A stretch of DNA of 64,000 bases, taken from contig JAHJKP010000044.1 of assembly GCA_018821985.1 (NCBI GenBank), forward strand, positions 1-64,000, given 5' to 3'. This DNA is from Pseudomonadota bacterium (lineage in GTDB: Bacteria > Desulfobacterota > Desulfobulbia > Desulfobulbales > Desulfocapsaceae). The position numbers and the translations under genes were made by a program. Shown one piece after another: positions 17,120 through 26,884 of the stretch; position 1 is the stretch's first letter; every line of letters starts with the position of its first letter. Under the pieces are notes generated by a model, which worked only from the letters and a program-made list of their open reading frames with translations, ran no database searches and was not told the origin of the DNA.

Positions 17120-17160
17120 CGTATCCTCCCTGTTTCACGGCAGAGCCGCATCATCGTTAA

Positions 17161-17208
17161 AATCATAAAAGCCCCTTCATGACTCTGCATGAAGGGGCTT
17201 TTATGATT
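17161..17208 (-). terminator. Strong intrinsic terminator after pycB
   Basis: A perfect 21-base inverted repeat (17161-17181 and 17188-17208) with a 6-base loop has a GC-rich core, CCCCTTCATG paired with CATGAAGGGG, flanked by A/T runs on both sides. It ends transcription of the minus-strand pycB, 30 bases after its stop. Confidence 0.9.
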
Positions 17209-17237
17209 AGATCCTGAAAGGCCTGGATGCAAAAGTG

Positions 17238-19148
17238 TTATTCGTCAATATCAACCTTTGCAATTTTAGCACCTGGTTTGATTGCATCTCCCACCTTGAC
17301 CGATATGGTGGTTACAATGCCGGCAATGGCACTGACCACAGGGGTTTGCATCTTCATGGCCTCCATCATGGCCACCTGTTCACCGGCAGCCACCTCCTGA
17401 CCTTCCTTGACGCTTATCTCACAGATGTTTCCGGCAAATGGGGCGCGGATATCGCCATTCTTGGCCAGGGCCTGGATCTCTTCCTTGGAGAGTACCGTAG
17501 CGGCGGCAGCCACCCCTGCTTTGGCCTCGGGGGCAAAGGCGTAGATACGCTGATGGTGATCCACATTGAGATAGACATTGGACTCGCCATTATGTTCATT
17601 GACCATGGACGGTCCGATTTCGATGACGTGCTCCTTGCCGTAATGATCGGTAAAGGAAAGGGTTGATCCTACGTTAAATTTACCCTGATGCAGGAAGATG
17701 GATGGAGGCAGGACATAGACTTTGCCAAATTCTTCCTCAAACTTGAAAAAGTTGACGGCATCATTGGGATGTTGCAGATAGAGGACCAGCTGCTGATCGG
17801 TGGGTTCAACGCCAATTTTTTCGCTCAAGGTTGTACGTTCATGCTCGAGATCCATGTCCTCTATCTCGTCCATTCCCCCTTCCTGCTCCAACACCTTTTT
17901 CCAGTCGGTACCCAGCACTTTTTCATAGATCCACTCTTCCGGCTGGTAGAAAGGAAATGGGCCATATTTACCAAGGAGCAGGTTGCGCAGGTCACCGGAT
18001 GGATTGCCGTAGCGCTCTCCGCCTTGGACATTGGCAACCGCAGTGGTCCACAGGATCTGGGATCCGGGAGTTACCGACCAGTAGTTGCCGAGCTCTTTTT
18101 GGACTCTTGGTAATTCTTTGTGCAGGATGTCGGGCATCTTATCAAGGAAACCACCTTTTGCTGCCTGCTCCAGGCTGGAACCCATGGCCCCGCCAGGGAG
18201 CTTGTGGATCTGCACAGTTGGTTGGAATCCTTTGATCTGGGACTCAAAGGCAGCGTAATATTGGCGTTGGTCGCGGATGACCTCTGAGGTCTCAATCACG
18301 GCATCTTCATCAATACCCACGGCTTTGTAGCCCAGTTCTTTCAGGGTCTGGATAACGGTGAGGCTGGGAGCAGGGCCGTAATATCCAGTCATGGAGGAAT
18401 CACTGGCATCGACAATGGATGCGCCATTGATGACGGCAGCAGCGATCCGACCGATATCGTTGCCGTCGGTATTGTGTCCATGATAATGGATCGGCAGATC
18501 CGGATAACTCTGTTTAATGGCATCGACCAGTTGACCGATACGTTGCGGCGAACCCAGGCCGCCATGGTTTTTAATACAAAGGATGATGTCCGTGCCGGTG
18601 ACATCCAGGATGTCTTTGACCTTTTTGATATAGAAGTCGTCGGTGTGTTCCGGACCGGTGGAAAAGCAGATGCAGGGTTCATTGATCTTCCCGGCCTTGG
18701 CCACTTCCTCAAATACGGCCTGCATGTTTGGGATATGATTCATGAAATCAAAGGTTCGCCACACATCTACATATTTTGCGAACTCACGAACCGTGAAGCG
18801 GATAACATTCTGCGGATAAGGACGATAGCCAAAGAGATTCACCCCGCGACACAAGGTCTGAAACATGGTGTTGGGCATCTTTTCGCGCAGGAGTTGAAGC
18901 TTGAGAAACGGATCAACCTGTTTGCGGAGGATATCCACATGAATCGAGGCGCCCCCGGTAATCTCAAGTGAGAAATAGCCGGCCCGTTCACGGGACGGTG
19001 CGGCAAGCATGTCGGTATGCAGCAGGATGCGATTCTTGAAATCAGATTGAGAGAGGTCTCGGGCCGTGTTGGTGATATAATAGCCGTCAGCCTTTCTGAG
19101 TTGGGCGACAACCTCGCTGGGGGCCATTCCCTGTATAATGCGTTCCAT
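17238..19148 (-). CDS. pycB: Pyruvate carboxylase subunit B (carboxyltransferase plus biotin carrier)
   Basis: The 636-residue product joins a TIM-barrel carboxyltransferase domain (about 15-300), a PYC/OADA conserved domain (to about 520) and a C-terminal biotinyl domain with the biotinylation motif EAMKM. It transfers carboxyl from biotin to pyruvate, making oxaloacetate, together with the biotin carboxylase encoded just upstream. Barrel motifs KNHGGLGSP and IHYHGHNTDG supply metal and substrate contacts. The start at 19148 is preferred over 19175 because GAGGAC precedes it. An oxaloacetate decarboxylase alpha role is less likely because no Na+-pump subunits are nearby and pycA is adjacent. 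Confidence 0.88.
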   Translation of the reverse strand: MERIIQGMAPSEVVAQLRKADGYYITNTARDLSQSDFKNRILLHTDMLAAPSRERAGYFSLEITGGASIHVDILRKQVDPFLKLQLLREKMPNTMFQTLCRGVNLFGYRPYPQNVIRFTVREFAKYVDVWRTFDFMNHIPNMQAVFEEVAKAGKINEPCICFSTGPEHTDDFYIKKVKDILDVTGTDIILCIKNHGGLGSPQRIGQLVDAIKQSYPDLPIHYHGHNTDGNDIGRIAAAVINGASIVDASDSSMTGYYGPAPSLTVIQTLKELGYKAVGIDEDAVIETSEVIRDQRQYYAAFESQIKGFQPTVQIHKLPGGAMGSSLEQAAKGGFLDKMPDILHKELPRVQKELGNYWSVTPGSQILWTTAVANVQGGERYGNPSGDLRNLLLGKYGPFPFYQPEEWIYEKVLGTDWKKVLEQEGGMDEIEDMDLEHERTTLSEKIGVEPTDQQLVLYLQHPNDAVNFFKFEEEFGKVYVLPPSIFLHQGKFNVGSTLSFTDHYGKEHVIEIGPSMVNEHNGESNVYLNVDHHQRIYAFAPEAKAGVAAAATVLSKEEIQALAKNGDIRAPFAGNICEISVKEGQEVAAGEQVAMMEAMKMQTPVVSAIAGIVTTISVKVGDAIKPGAKIAKVDIDE

Positions 19149-19262
19149 AATTTGTCCTCGTGGGGGGATCGTCATATTCTTCTTTATCCGGGCAGGGCCG
19201 TGGAAAATAAGAAGCGTATCTAAATAAAGTTATAAAGAGTTTCCGCTGTTGTCAAATAGGCC

Positions 19263-20705
19263 TTAAAAGGCGTAGGCATTCGTGCCGCGATGATGGATTT
19301 CGGCAATCAGTTTGGACAGCTTCTCCGCCTCATTGGGTGTTTCCTTATACTCAAAGAGTTGTGGGTGGGTATCGAGAAAAGAGGTGTTGAAATCACCTTT
19401 TATAAAATCTGGATCCTGCACGATATTCAGGTAAAAAGGAATGGTGGTTTTAGGACCGGCAATATCAAAGTTCTGCAAACAGCGGCGCACCCGGCTCACG
19501 GTTTCGTTCCAGGAGAATCCATGGACGGTCAGCTTGACCAGCAGGGAGTCATATACCTGGGGAATGGTATAGCCCTGATAGACAAATCCGTCGAGACGAA
19601 CCCCGTAGCCGCCTGGTGAGCGATATACAGAGACGGTCTTGCCGCCTTCCGGCATGAAATCCGTCTGCGGATCTTCGGCGTTGATTCGCATCTCGATGGC
19701 ATGACCCCGCAACTGGATATCATCCTGAGTGAAGGACAGGGGCTTGCCCAGTGCCAGCTTGATCTGGGTACGGACGATATCAATGCCGGTGATCATCTCG
19801 GTTACGGTATGCTCAACCTGGACCCGGGTGTTGATCTCCATGAAATAGTAGTTGAAGTCCTTGTCGATCAGGAACTCAACGGTACCTGCATTGGTGTAGT
19901 TGGAGGCCTTTGCGGCCTTGACCGCAGTTTGACAGATCTTCTCCAAAAGCTCTTTGTCGCCAATCATAGAGGGGGCAATCTCAATGAGTTTCTGATTCCG
20001 GCGCTGGATGGAGCAGTCACGGGTTCCCAAATGGATGGTGGCACCTTCCTTGTCGGCAATGATCTGAACCTCCACATGTTTGGGGTTGATCACCACCTTC
20101 TCCAGATAAACAGACTCATCATTAAATGCTGCCTTTGCCTCGGAACGGGCCACCGGGATCTCCTTGCGCATCTGCTCATCTGACTCAATAAGCCTGATTC
20201 CACGGCCGCCGCCGCCGCAGGTGGCCTTGAGCATGATGGGGTAGTCGTATTTCCCGGCAAAGGTCAACGCCTCCTGGACGCCATCTTCTCCTGCAGACAG
20301 GTTCGGTGTCCCTGGAACCATGGGGATTCCGGCCTCGGCCATGATCCTTCTGGCAATGACTTTGTTACCCAGATTGGAGATAACCTCGGAGGTGGGACCG
20401 ATAAAGATGATGCCGGCGTCCTCACATGCCTTGGCAAAATCCGGATTTTCGGCAAGAAAACCGTAACCCGGATGAATGGCACAGGCGCCTGTACGTTTGG
20501 CAGCCTTGATGATCTTCTCAATGTTCAGATAATCGCAGCGTGGCCCGTCACCAAGAAGGACGGCCTCGCTGGCGAGCCGGATATGGCGTGAATCTTTGTC
20601 AGGGGTTTCATAAACTGCCACGGCCTCATAATCTAATTCCTGGATAGCCCTCATGATGCGGATGGCAATCTCTCCGCGATTGGCTACGAGTATTTTCTTT
20701 TTCAA
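19263..20705 (-). CDS. pycA: Pyruvate carboxylase subunit A (biotin carboxylase)
   Basis: The 480-residue enzyme is an ATP-grasp biotin carboxylase: N-terminal KKILVANRGEIAIRI, glycine loop GGGGRGIR near 165, the EINTRVQVEHTVTE catalytic segment near 293-306 and a C-terminal B domain. It carboxylates biotin on PycB using ATP and bicarbonate. AccC of acetyl-CoA carboxylase has the same fold (about 450 residues), but the 114-base distance to pycB and the extended C-terminus (about 30 residues) favour the pyruvate carboxylase role. Both genes read on the minus strand, probably as one operon, and would feed oxaloacetate to biosynthesis. Confidence 0.88.
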   Translation of the reverse strand: MKKKILVANRGEIAIRIMRAIQELDYEAVAVYETPDKDSRHIRLASEAVLLGDGPRCDYLNIEKIIKAAKRTGACAIHPGYGFLAENPDFAKACEDAGIIFIGPTSEVISNLGNKVIARRIMAEAGIPMVPGTPNLSAGEDGVQEALTFAGKYDYPIMLKATCGGGGRGIRLIESDEQMRKEIPVARSEAKAAFNDESVYLEKVVINPKHVEVQIIADKEGATIHLGTRDCSIQRRNQKLIEIAPSMIGDKELLEKICQTAVKAAKASNYTNAGTVEFLIDKDFNYYFMEINTRVQVEHTVTEMITGIDIVRTQIKLALGKPLSFTQDDIQLRGHAIEMRINAEDPQTDFMPEGGKTVSVYRSPGGYGVRLDGFVYQGYTIPQVYDSLLVKLTVHGFSWNETVSRVRRCLQNFDIAGPKTTIPFYLNIVQDPDFIKGDFNTSFLDTHPQLFEYKETPNEAEKLSKLIAEIHHRGTNAYAF

Positions 20706-21043
20706 GGGAACTCCTTCTTATTTACGGGTATTCGGTTGTCGTCGTTCGATTGTAATGAGTATTGGTTTTGTCTAAAAGGCAGAGCTGAAATAATGTAGCT
20801 CGGCAAAGAACTTCTATTACAAAGTAAAGATATAAGGAAAATGCGTCAAGATATATATTTACCTTTTTTTGAAATATCTAACAAAAACTAGAGAAAAATA
20901 CCACGTAGCCCCATTAATTAAGAACAGATGTGATGGAAATGAGAGAAAAAAACCAGATTTGTGGGAAAATACTCTGCAAAACAGCCGCTACACCCTTAGC
21001 CTCCAGTTGTATTGCGGAACAGTTATTCTGTGTGCAGGCGTCC
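20706..21043. other. Intergenic region between glnS end and pycA start
   Basis: About 338 bases, AT-rich near 20820-20900. It should contain the pycA promoter. No hairpin with a T-run for glnS and no RNA gene is evident. Confidence 0.4.
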
Positions 21044-22741
21044 TTACGATTTGTCAGTCTTTATCCAGGAATCTCTCAAGGTGACGGTCCGGTTGAAGGC
21101 AGGTGCTCCTGGCTGAGAGGAAATCAGATCGGCGCAGAAATAGCCATGACGTTCAAACTGAAAGCTTTCCCCTGCTTGTGCCTTGGCCAGAGATGGTTCG
21201 AGCATGCAGTTGTCAAGAATGGTGAGAGAATTTGGGTTCAGGTGTTCCTTGAAGTCAACCTGTTTGTCAGCGTCTGGGTTCTCGGTCAAGAACAGGCGGT
21301 CATAGAGCCGTACAGGACACTGAATGGCGTGGGCTGCGGAGACCCAGTGGATAGTACCTTTGACTTTGCGGCCATCAGGTGCGGAACCGCCTCGGGTCTC
21401 CGGGTCATAGGTGCAGTGGATCTCGGTGATTTCTCCTGATGCTGCATCTTTGACCACGGACACGCAGCGGATAAAATAGCCGTAACGGAGACGGACCTCA
21501 CGATCTGGCCCCAAGCGGAAGAATTTTTTTGGCGGATCTTCCATGAAGTCATCCCGTTCAATGTAGATCTCACGGGAAAAGGGGATCTTTCTGCTGCCCA
21601 TCTCCGGCCTCTGGGGATGATTCTGGGCCTCCATCTCTTCGCTCTGCCCTTGCGGATAATTATCAATGATCACCTTCAGGGGGTTGAGCACGACCAGGAC
21701 CCTGGGCGCTGTCTCATTGAGGTCATCCCGTACCGCATTTTCGAGTACACTCATGTCGATCCAGCTTTCTTTCTTGCCAATACCGATATCGGTACAGAAT
21801 TTGCGAATGGCCGATGCTGAATACCCTCGCCGTCTGAGGCCGGAGATGGTGAGCATGCGCGGATCATCCCAACCTTGAACATAATCGCCCTGCACCAGCT
21901 GCAGGATCTTGCGTTTACTCATGACGGTGTAGGTCAGGTTGAGCCTGGCAAATTCAATCTGCCGGGGATGACATGCTGTCTTCAGGGTATCAAGGAACCA
22001 GTCGTAGAGAGGGCGGTGGTCCTCAAACTCCAAGGTGCAGAGGGAGTGGGTGATCCCCTCAATGGCATCGGATATGCAGTGGGTGTAGTCATACATGGGA
22101 TAGATGCACCACGTATTACCGGTGCGGTGGTGGGCGACTTTCAGTATTCGGTAGATGACCGGGTCGCGCATGTTCAGGTTGGGGGAACCCATGTCGATCT
22201 TGGCCCGCAGGACCCGGCTGCCTTCATCAAATTCACCATCTTTCATCCGCTGGAAAAGATCCAGGTTCTCCTCAATGGTCCTATTCCGGTACGGACTCTC
22301 TTTGCCTGGTTCGGTAAGGGTGCCACGGTAGGCCCGAATTTCTTCTGCAGAGAGTTCACATACATAGGCCTTGCCCAGTTTGATCAGCTGGATTGCATAT
22401 CCATAAAGCCGGTCGAAATAATCAGAGGCATAGAAGAGGTCTTGGCCCCAGTCAAAGCCAAGCCATTTGACATCCCGCTTAATGGATTCAACATAGGCGG
22501 ATTCTTCTTTGCTCGGATTGGTATCATCAAAGCGTAAGTGGCAGGGACTGTTGTTTTCAAGAGCAATGCCGAAGTTGAGGCAGATGGATTTGGCATGGCC
22601 AATGTGCAGAAAGCCATTAGGCTCAGGTGGAAAACGAGTTACCGTTTGTTGGTGTTTACCTGAACGCAGGTCTTCGGCAATGATCTGTCTGATGAAATCA
22701 AGGGGTTTTGCTTCGCGTGAGATTTCGGTGTTGTCTGTCAT
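21044..22741 (-). CDS. glnS: Glutaminyl-tRNA synthetase
   Basis: The 565-residue class I synthetase charges tRNA-Gln with glutamine. It shows the HIGH-type motif [14 protein letters not shown] near residue 47, the second signature VMSKRK near 270, and two C-terminal anticodon-binding beta-barrel regions. Its presence means direct glutaminylation, which is not universal in this group, and a tRNA-Gln gene lies 5 kb away in the same window. It is the downstream partner of gltX (164 bases apart, same strand); the two families share ancestry. The length is normal (E. coli 554). Confidence 0.95.
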   Translation of the reverse strand: MTDNTEISREAKPLDFIRQIIAEDLRSGKHQQTVTRFPPEPNGFLHIGHAKSICLNFGIALENNSPCHLRFDDTNPSKEESAYVESIKRDVKWLGFDWGQDLFYASDYFDRLYGYAIQLIKLGKAYVCELSAEEIRAYRGTLTEPGKESPYRNRTIEENLDLFQRMKDGEFDEGSRVLRAKIDMGSPNLNMRDPVIYRILKVAHHRTGNTWCIYPMYDYTHCISDAIEGITHSLCTLEFEDHRPLYDWFLDTLKTACHPRQIEFARLNLTYTVMSKRKILQLVQGDYVQGWDDPRMLTISGLRRRGYSASAIRKFCTDIGIGKKESWIDMSVLENAVRDDLNETAPRVLVVLNPLKVIIDNYPQGQSEEMEAQNHPQRPEMGSRKIPFSREIYIERDDFMEDPPKKFFRLGPDREVRLRYGYFIRCVSVVKDAASGEITEIHCTYDPETRGGSAPDGRKVKGTIHWVSAAHAIQCPVRLYDRLFLTENPDADKQVDFKEHLNPNSLTILDNCMLEPSLAKAQAGESFQFERHGYFCADLISSQPGAPAFNRTVTLRDSWIKTDKS

Positions 22742-22905
22742 TATTTTCTAATCCTGCTTTATTTATCCAGCTCTATGCCAAAAGATTTTATTTTTCTGCC
22801 TTTTCGAGGAGCCGTTGCGAAAGAATTAGTGTGTTAGAAATTTTTTCGTTAGGGCTTTTTATGTCGTTTTGGTCATTGAGGTGACCGCGTTCTTTTTTAC
22901 AGCGC

Positions 22906-24384
22906 TTATTGAAAGAACTTATCAACATCACGAAGCCGCCGCATTACCTTTTCCCGTCCCAGGGTCATGAGGATATCATACATGGAGGCTCCGGCCAGTT
23001 GCCCGGTGACTACAGTGCGCATGCCATTGACAATGACACCGGGTTTGACTCCCTTCTCCTCGGCCAGTTCTTTTGCCACCCGCTCCGTCTCTTCGGCCGT
23101 GAAGTGTTCAAGGGTCTGATAACGGTCGGCGAGCAGGGGTAACCATTGTTGAAGCTCTGGAAATTTGAGCAGGTTTTTTTGAAGTGGTTTGGTTTCAACC
23201 AGGAAATCATCGGAAAAATAGGCGCGTCCCAGTGTGGCAAAATCGTTGAGGGTGTGAAAGCGGTCGCGGATCAGATCCAGGGTGTGCAGGTACCACTCCT
23301 TCCTCTCTCCTGCATAGGATGCGTCCCACAGCCCTTCTTTCTCCAGGACCTTCTGGACCATGTCGCCAATTTCTCCAATATCCATGGTCCGCAGATATTG
23401 TTCATTGATAGAAATGGCCTTTGGGTCGGTGAAGAATTTTTCATCCCCCTTGCGGTAATTGAAGATGGAGTTGGACTTGTTGATCCGCTCCAGGGTAAAT
23501 GCCTCAATGAGTTCCTCGCGGGAAAAGATCTCTTTGTCGTCACCTGGTGACCATCCCAGCAGGACCAGGAAGTTACAGAAGGCCCAAGGGATAAAACCGT
23601 GTTCCTTGTAAAATTGAACGGCGACGATTTCGCCATGGCTGCGTTTGGAGATCTTGGCCTTCTTCAGGTCGAGTGTGAGCGGCATATGGGCAAAGACCGG
23701 CAATGGAGACCCCAGCGCCTCGTAAAGTAAGACCTGACGGGTGGTGTTGGTCATGTGGTCCTGGCCGCGAAGCACATGGGTGATCCGGTCACGGATGTCA
23801 TCCACTACATTGCAAAGCAGGTAGAGGGGCTTGCCGTTGGAGCGGACAATGACAAAGTCATCGACCTCGCTGTAACTGTGTTCAATACGTCCGAGGACCT
23901 TGTCGTCATAGCCAAGCATGCCGCTGCGCTCAGGCACCTTGAAGCGGATGACATAGGGCAGACCCGCGCCCTCTTTCTCCGCGACCTGTTCCGGGGTCAG
24001 ATTGCGACAGGTGCCATCGTAGCCCATATGCTGTTTGGCGGCTATTGCCGCTTCTTTTCTGGCCTCAAGCTCTTCCTTGGTGCAAAAACATTTGTAGGCA
24101 TGGCCCTCGGCCAGTAATCGGTGGGCAGCGGCCAGATGATCAGCGCTGAATTTCGTCTGGAAATAGGGGCCTTCATCCCAGTCAATACCCAGCCACTCAA
24201 GACCGTCGAGGATGCCCTGGATGGAGCCTTGTGTGGAACGTTCAGTGTCCGTGTCTTCAATGCGCAGGATCAGTTTGCCGCCTGTTTTCTTGGCATAAAG
24301 CCAGTTGAAGAGAGCTGTTCGAGCCCCACCTATATGGAGATAACCAGTTGGGCTCGGCGGAAAACGCAGTCGTGTTTCTGTCAT
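22906..24384 (-). CDS. gltX: Glutamyl-tRNA synthetase
   Basis: The 492-residue class I synthetase attaches glutamate to tRNA-Glu. It has the motif YLHIGGARTALFNWL near residue 15 and KISKRSHGE near 245, as in bacterial discriminating GluRS. The chosen start MTETRLRFPPSP at 24384 has AAGGAG eight bases upstream; the open frame extends 34 codons further but that part has no family similarity. The length agrees with typical 470-500. It lies upstream of glnS on the same strand. Confidence 0.95.
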   Translation of the reverse strand: MTETRLRFPPSPTGYLHIGGARTALFNWLYAKKTGGKLILRIEDTDTERSTQGSIQGILDGLEWLGIDWDEGPYFQTKFSADHLAAAHRLLAEGHAYKCFCTKEELEARKEAAIAAKQHMGYDGTCRNLTPEQVAEKEGAGLPYVIRFKVPERSGMLGYDDKVLGRIEHSYSEVDDFVIVRSNGKPLYLLCNVVDDIRDRITHVLRGQDHMTNTTRQVLLYEALGSPLPVFAHMPLTLDLKKAKISKRSHGEIVAVQFYKEHGFIPWAFCNFLVLLGWSPGDDKEIFSREELIEAFTLERINKSNSIFNYRKGDEKFFTDPKAISINEQYLRTMDIGEIGDMVQKVLEKEGLWDASYAGERKEWYLHTLDLIRDRFHTLNDFATLGRAYFSDDFLVETKPLQKNLLKFPELQQWLPLLADRYQTLEHFTAEETERVAKELAEEKGVKPGVIVNGMRTVVTGQLAGASMYDILMTLGREKVMRRLRDVDKFFQ

Positions 24385-24873
24385 GAAAACTCCTTGAAAT
24401 GATCGGCTGATTTGATCAGTGTGTTTGAAAAGTGGAATAAAGAATGAATACGGAATCGTTATATCGTTTTCAACTCTATTGTTCAATAGTTATGATGACG
24501 AAAATGCAGATTCTACAGTGTTTTCGGGGGCTGGAATGAAGATAGAGTTGTGGAAAGGGATTGAATTCTGTGTCGGTATCAAGGCTAAGGTTGAGGTTGT
24601 TGCCGGCAATGCTCTGAATAATAAATAAATTGTCGGGACTTGTTCCTTGTTAAGAGGAGTATTTTTGTTGTTCTCTTTGCTTGAAGCTTGTATATTATCT
24701 CATTTTTGTGAAAAAATTCATGATATTCAGAAATTATTGATACTTGTATAGTGGTTCCGGGTATTCCCTTAAATGGGAATACACTTGATCATGCCTGCTC
24801 ACTTCGGGTGGCTGTGACCGAAGGGTTATCCATTAAAAATTATGATCCGAATTATGACTAGTGAGGAGTAAAA
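24385..24873. other. Divergent gltX/serA intergenic region with inverted repeats
   Basis: About 490 bases. Close to serA are two inverted repeats: GTATTCCC / GGGAATAC (24761-24768, 24775-24782) and CTTCGG / CCGAAG (24802-24807, 24818-24823). Either could be an operator or leader hairpin. An open frame at 24419-24628 lacks a ribosome site and is judged spurious. Confidence 0.45.
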
Positions 24874-26469
24874 ATGAAAGTACTGATTAGTGACAATCTG
24901 TCTCCTGCCGGAGCACAGATCCTGCGTGATGCCGGTCTGGACGTTGATATCAATACCGGTCTTGCCCCGGAAGAGTTGAAGAAGATTATCGGCAATTATG
25001 ATGGGCTGGTGATTCGCAGCGCCACCAAGGTGACAGCCGAGATTGTCGCTGTGGCTGACAAGTTGCGGGTGGTGGGGCGGGCCGGTATCGGCCTTGACAA
25101 TGTTGATATTCCGGCTGCCAGTCAGAAAGGGATTGTGGTTATGAATGCGCCGGATGGTAATGCCACCACTGCGGCTGAGCATGCCATTGCCTTAATGATG
25201 TCGCTGTCACGAAATATTCCCCAGGCCACCGCCTCCATGAAGGCAGGGAAGTGGGAGAAGAAGAGTTTCATGGGTCGTGAGGTGACGGGTAAGACCCTAG
25301 GGATCTTCGGTATTGGCCGGATCGGCGCCATCGTTGCCAACAGGGCTCAGGGTTTGCGGATGAAGGTTATTGCCTATGATCCCCATATGCCCAAAGAACT
25401 GGTGGAAAAGCTCGGTGTGGAGCTTGTCAGTCTGGAAGAGCTGGCCAAGCGTTCTGACTACATCACAGTGCATGTGCCGCTGACCAAGGAGACGGACAAG
25501 GTCTTATCCACAGAGTTCTTCACGAATATGAAGAAAGACGCCATGTTTATTGATTGCGCGCGCGGTGGGGTCTGCGACGAAGAGGCCCTGTACAAGGCGT
25601 TGGTTGATGGCGAAATTGCGGGTGCGGCCCTTGATGTCTTTGCGGTGGAGCCAACTAACATGGAAAATTGCCCCATGCTCGGCTTGAATAATTTTATTTG
25701 TACCCCTCATCTTGGCGCATCCACCAGTGAGGCCCAGGAGAATGTGGCCCTGACCATTGCCGAGCAGGTGGCTGATTATCTGAAGACCGGGGTTATTGCC
25801 AACGCTGTGAATGTGCCCTCAGTGAGCGGCGACGTGTTGGCTCAGGTTGGTCCCTATATTAATCTGGGTGAGATGCTGGGTTCTCTGCATATGCAGATGG
25901 CGAAAGGCAGTGTTCAGGATGTGAGCATTGAATACAGTGGTGAACTGGCGGATCTGAACACCAGTCCCATCACCGTTGCCTTTCTGAAAGGTCTGTTTAC
26001 TCCCATTCTTCAGGATGCCGTTAACTATGTTAATGCCCCGGTTATTGCCCGTGATCGGGGAATCAGGGTGGTTGAATCCAGAACTGAACAGTCCGATGAC
26101 TTTACCAATACCCTGACCATCAGGGTCAAGTCCAGTGAGGGCGAAAATGTCCTAGTGGGAACTGTTTTTGGTAAAAAAGAGCCGCGCCTGGTTCGCTTGA
26201 ATGCCTTCCGTTTGGAGGCGCTTCCAGCAGGACCAATGCTTCTGGTTTACAATAAAGATGTTCCCGGGGTTATTGGTGATCTTGGTACCACTTTGGGCAA
26301 GGCCGGCGTCAATATATCCAGGATGACAGTTGGCCGTGAGGAGTCCAGTGAGCAGAATGTCATTTTTCTCAATACCAATATTCCGATCTCCAAGGAATTA
26401 CTGGCTGAGGTGCAGGCCCTTGACTACATTGACGGGGCTATTGCCCTGGAGATGGTGAGTTATAAATAA
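24874..26469 (+). CDS. serA: D-3-phosphoglycerate dehydrogenase
   Basis: The 531-residue enzyme oxidises 3-phosphoglycerate to phosphohydroxypyruvate, the first step of serine synthesis. It has the dehydrogenase domain with NAD motif GIGRIGAIVANRAQG near 150, catalytic Arg/Glu/His regions (ARGGVCDEEAL; HLGASTSEAQ), an intervening ASB domain (about 320-440) and a C-terminal ACT domain (about 455-531). This is the long type-1 form used in many bacteria, in which the ACT/ASB part gives serine feedback. A GAGGAG ribosome site precedes ATG 24874. It is followed 47 bases later by the DUF1844 gene. Confidence 0.95.
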   Translation: MKVLISDNLSPAGAQILRDAGLDVDINTGLAPEELKKIIGNYDGLVIRSATKVTAEIVAVADKLRVVGRAGIGLDNVDIPAASQKGIVVMNAPDGNATTAAEHAIALMMSLSRNIPQATASMKAGKWEKKSFMGREVTGKTLGIFGIGRIGAIVANRAQGLRMKVIAYDPHMPKELVEKLGVELVSLEELAKRSDYITVHVPLTKETDKVLSTEFFTNMKKDAMFIDCARGGVCDEEALYKALVDGEIAGAALDVFAVEPTNMENCPMLGLNNFICTPHLGASTSEAQENVALTIAEQVADYLKTGVIANAVNVPSVSGDVLAQVGPYINLGEMLGSLHMQMAKGSVQDVSIEYSGELADLNTSPITVAFLKGLFTPILQDAVNYVNAPVIARDRGIRVVESRTEQSDDFTNTLTIRVKSSEGENVLVGTVFGKKEPRLVRLNAFRLEALPAGPMLLVYNKDVPGVIGDLGTTLGKAGVNISRMTVGREESSEQNVIFLNTNIPISKELLAEVQALDYIDGAIALEMVSYK

Positions 26470-26516
26470 CATGGCCTTTGCCGGGTTCAATCTTTTGAAG
26501 GAGTTGGGTTTGCGCT

Positions 26517-26837
26517 ATGGATGAAAAAAAAGAGCAAGGTTGTCCTTGTGGAGAGGGAAAGGTTCCTGATCGAAACGGCAAATGCGTCATGCCCAATGTG
26601 ACTTTTCCTGCATTTATTATGTCGTTAAATACCTCGGTTCTCTATCATCTGGGTGAAATTGCTGATCCGGAAACAGGAAAGAAGCAGGTTGATTATGAAC
26701 TGGCCCGGCACGGGATTGACACTTTGATGCTTTTGCAGGAGAAAACAAAGGGAAATCTGACTTCTGACGAGGAGGGGATGCTGAAAGGTATTCTCTATGA
26801 TGTCAAGATACGTTTTGTAAAGTCAATTAAAAAATAA
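26517..26837 (+). CDS. DUF1844 family protein
   Basis: The 106-residue product contains the family block FPAFIMSLNTSVLYHLGEI followed by ELARHGIDTLMLLQEKTKGN and a C-terminal helix. DUF1844 proteins are common in Desulfobacterota and have no known function. The N-terminal part has a cysteine pair, CPCGEGK, and a third Cys at 23 (KC). It is cotranscribed on position with serA (47-base gap) and precedes ispE by 47 bases. Confidence 0.88.
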   Translation: MDEKKEQGCPCGEGKVPDRNGKCVMPNVTFPAFIMSLNTSVLYHLGEIADPETGKKQVDYELARHGIDTLMLLQEKTKGNLTSDEEGMLKGILYDVKIRFVKSIKK

Positions 26838-26884
26838 GTCGTTGGGCCCTCAGATTCTAGTTGTCTTGTTGAGGTAAATGATTG

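Noticed and set aside
17161-17208. Perfect 21-base inverted repeat considered as an insertion-sequence end
   Set aside because: Its GC-rich core with flanking A/T runs and its position just after pycB fit an intrinsic terminator.
24419-24628. Short plus-strand frame upstream of serA
   Set aside because: No ribosome site, no recognisable domain, biased composition; better explained as chance.
24640-24873. Possible T-box or amino-acid riboswitch before serA
   Set aside because: No T-box consensus, no anticodon-type specifier loop and no T-rich terminator was found; only small inverted repeats.
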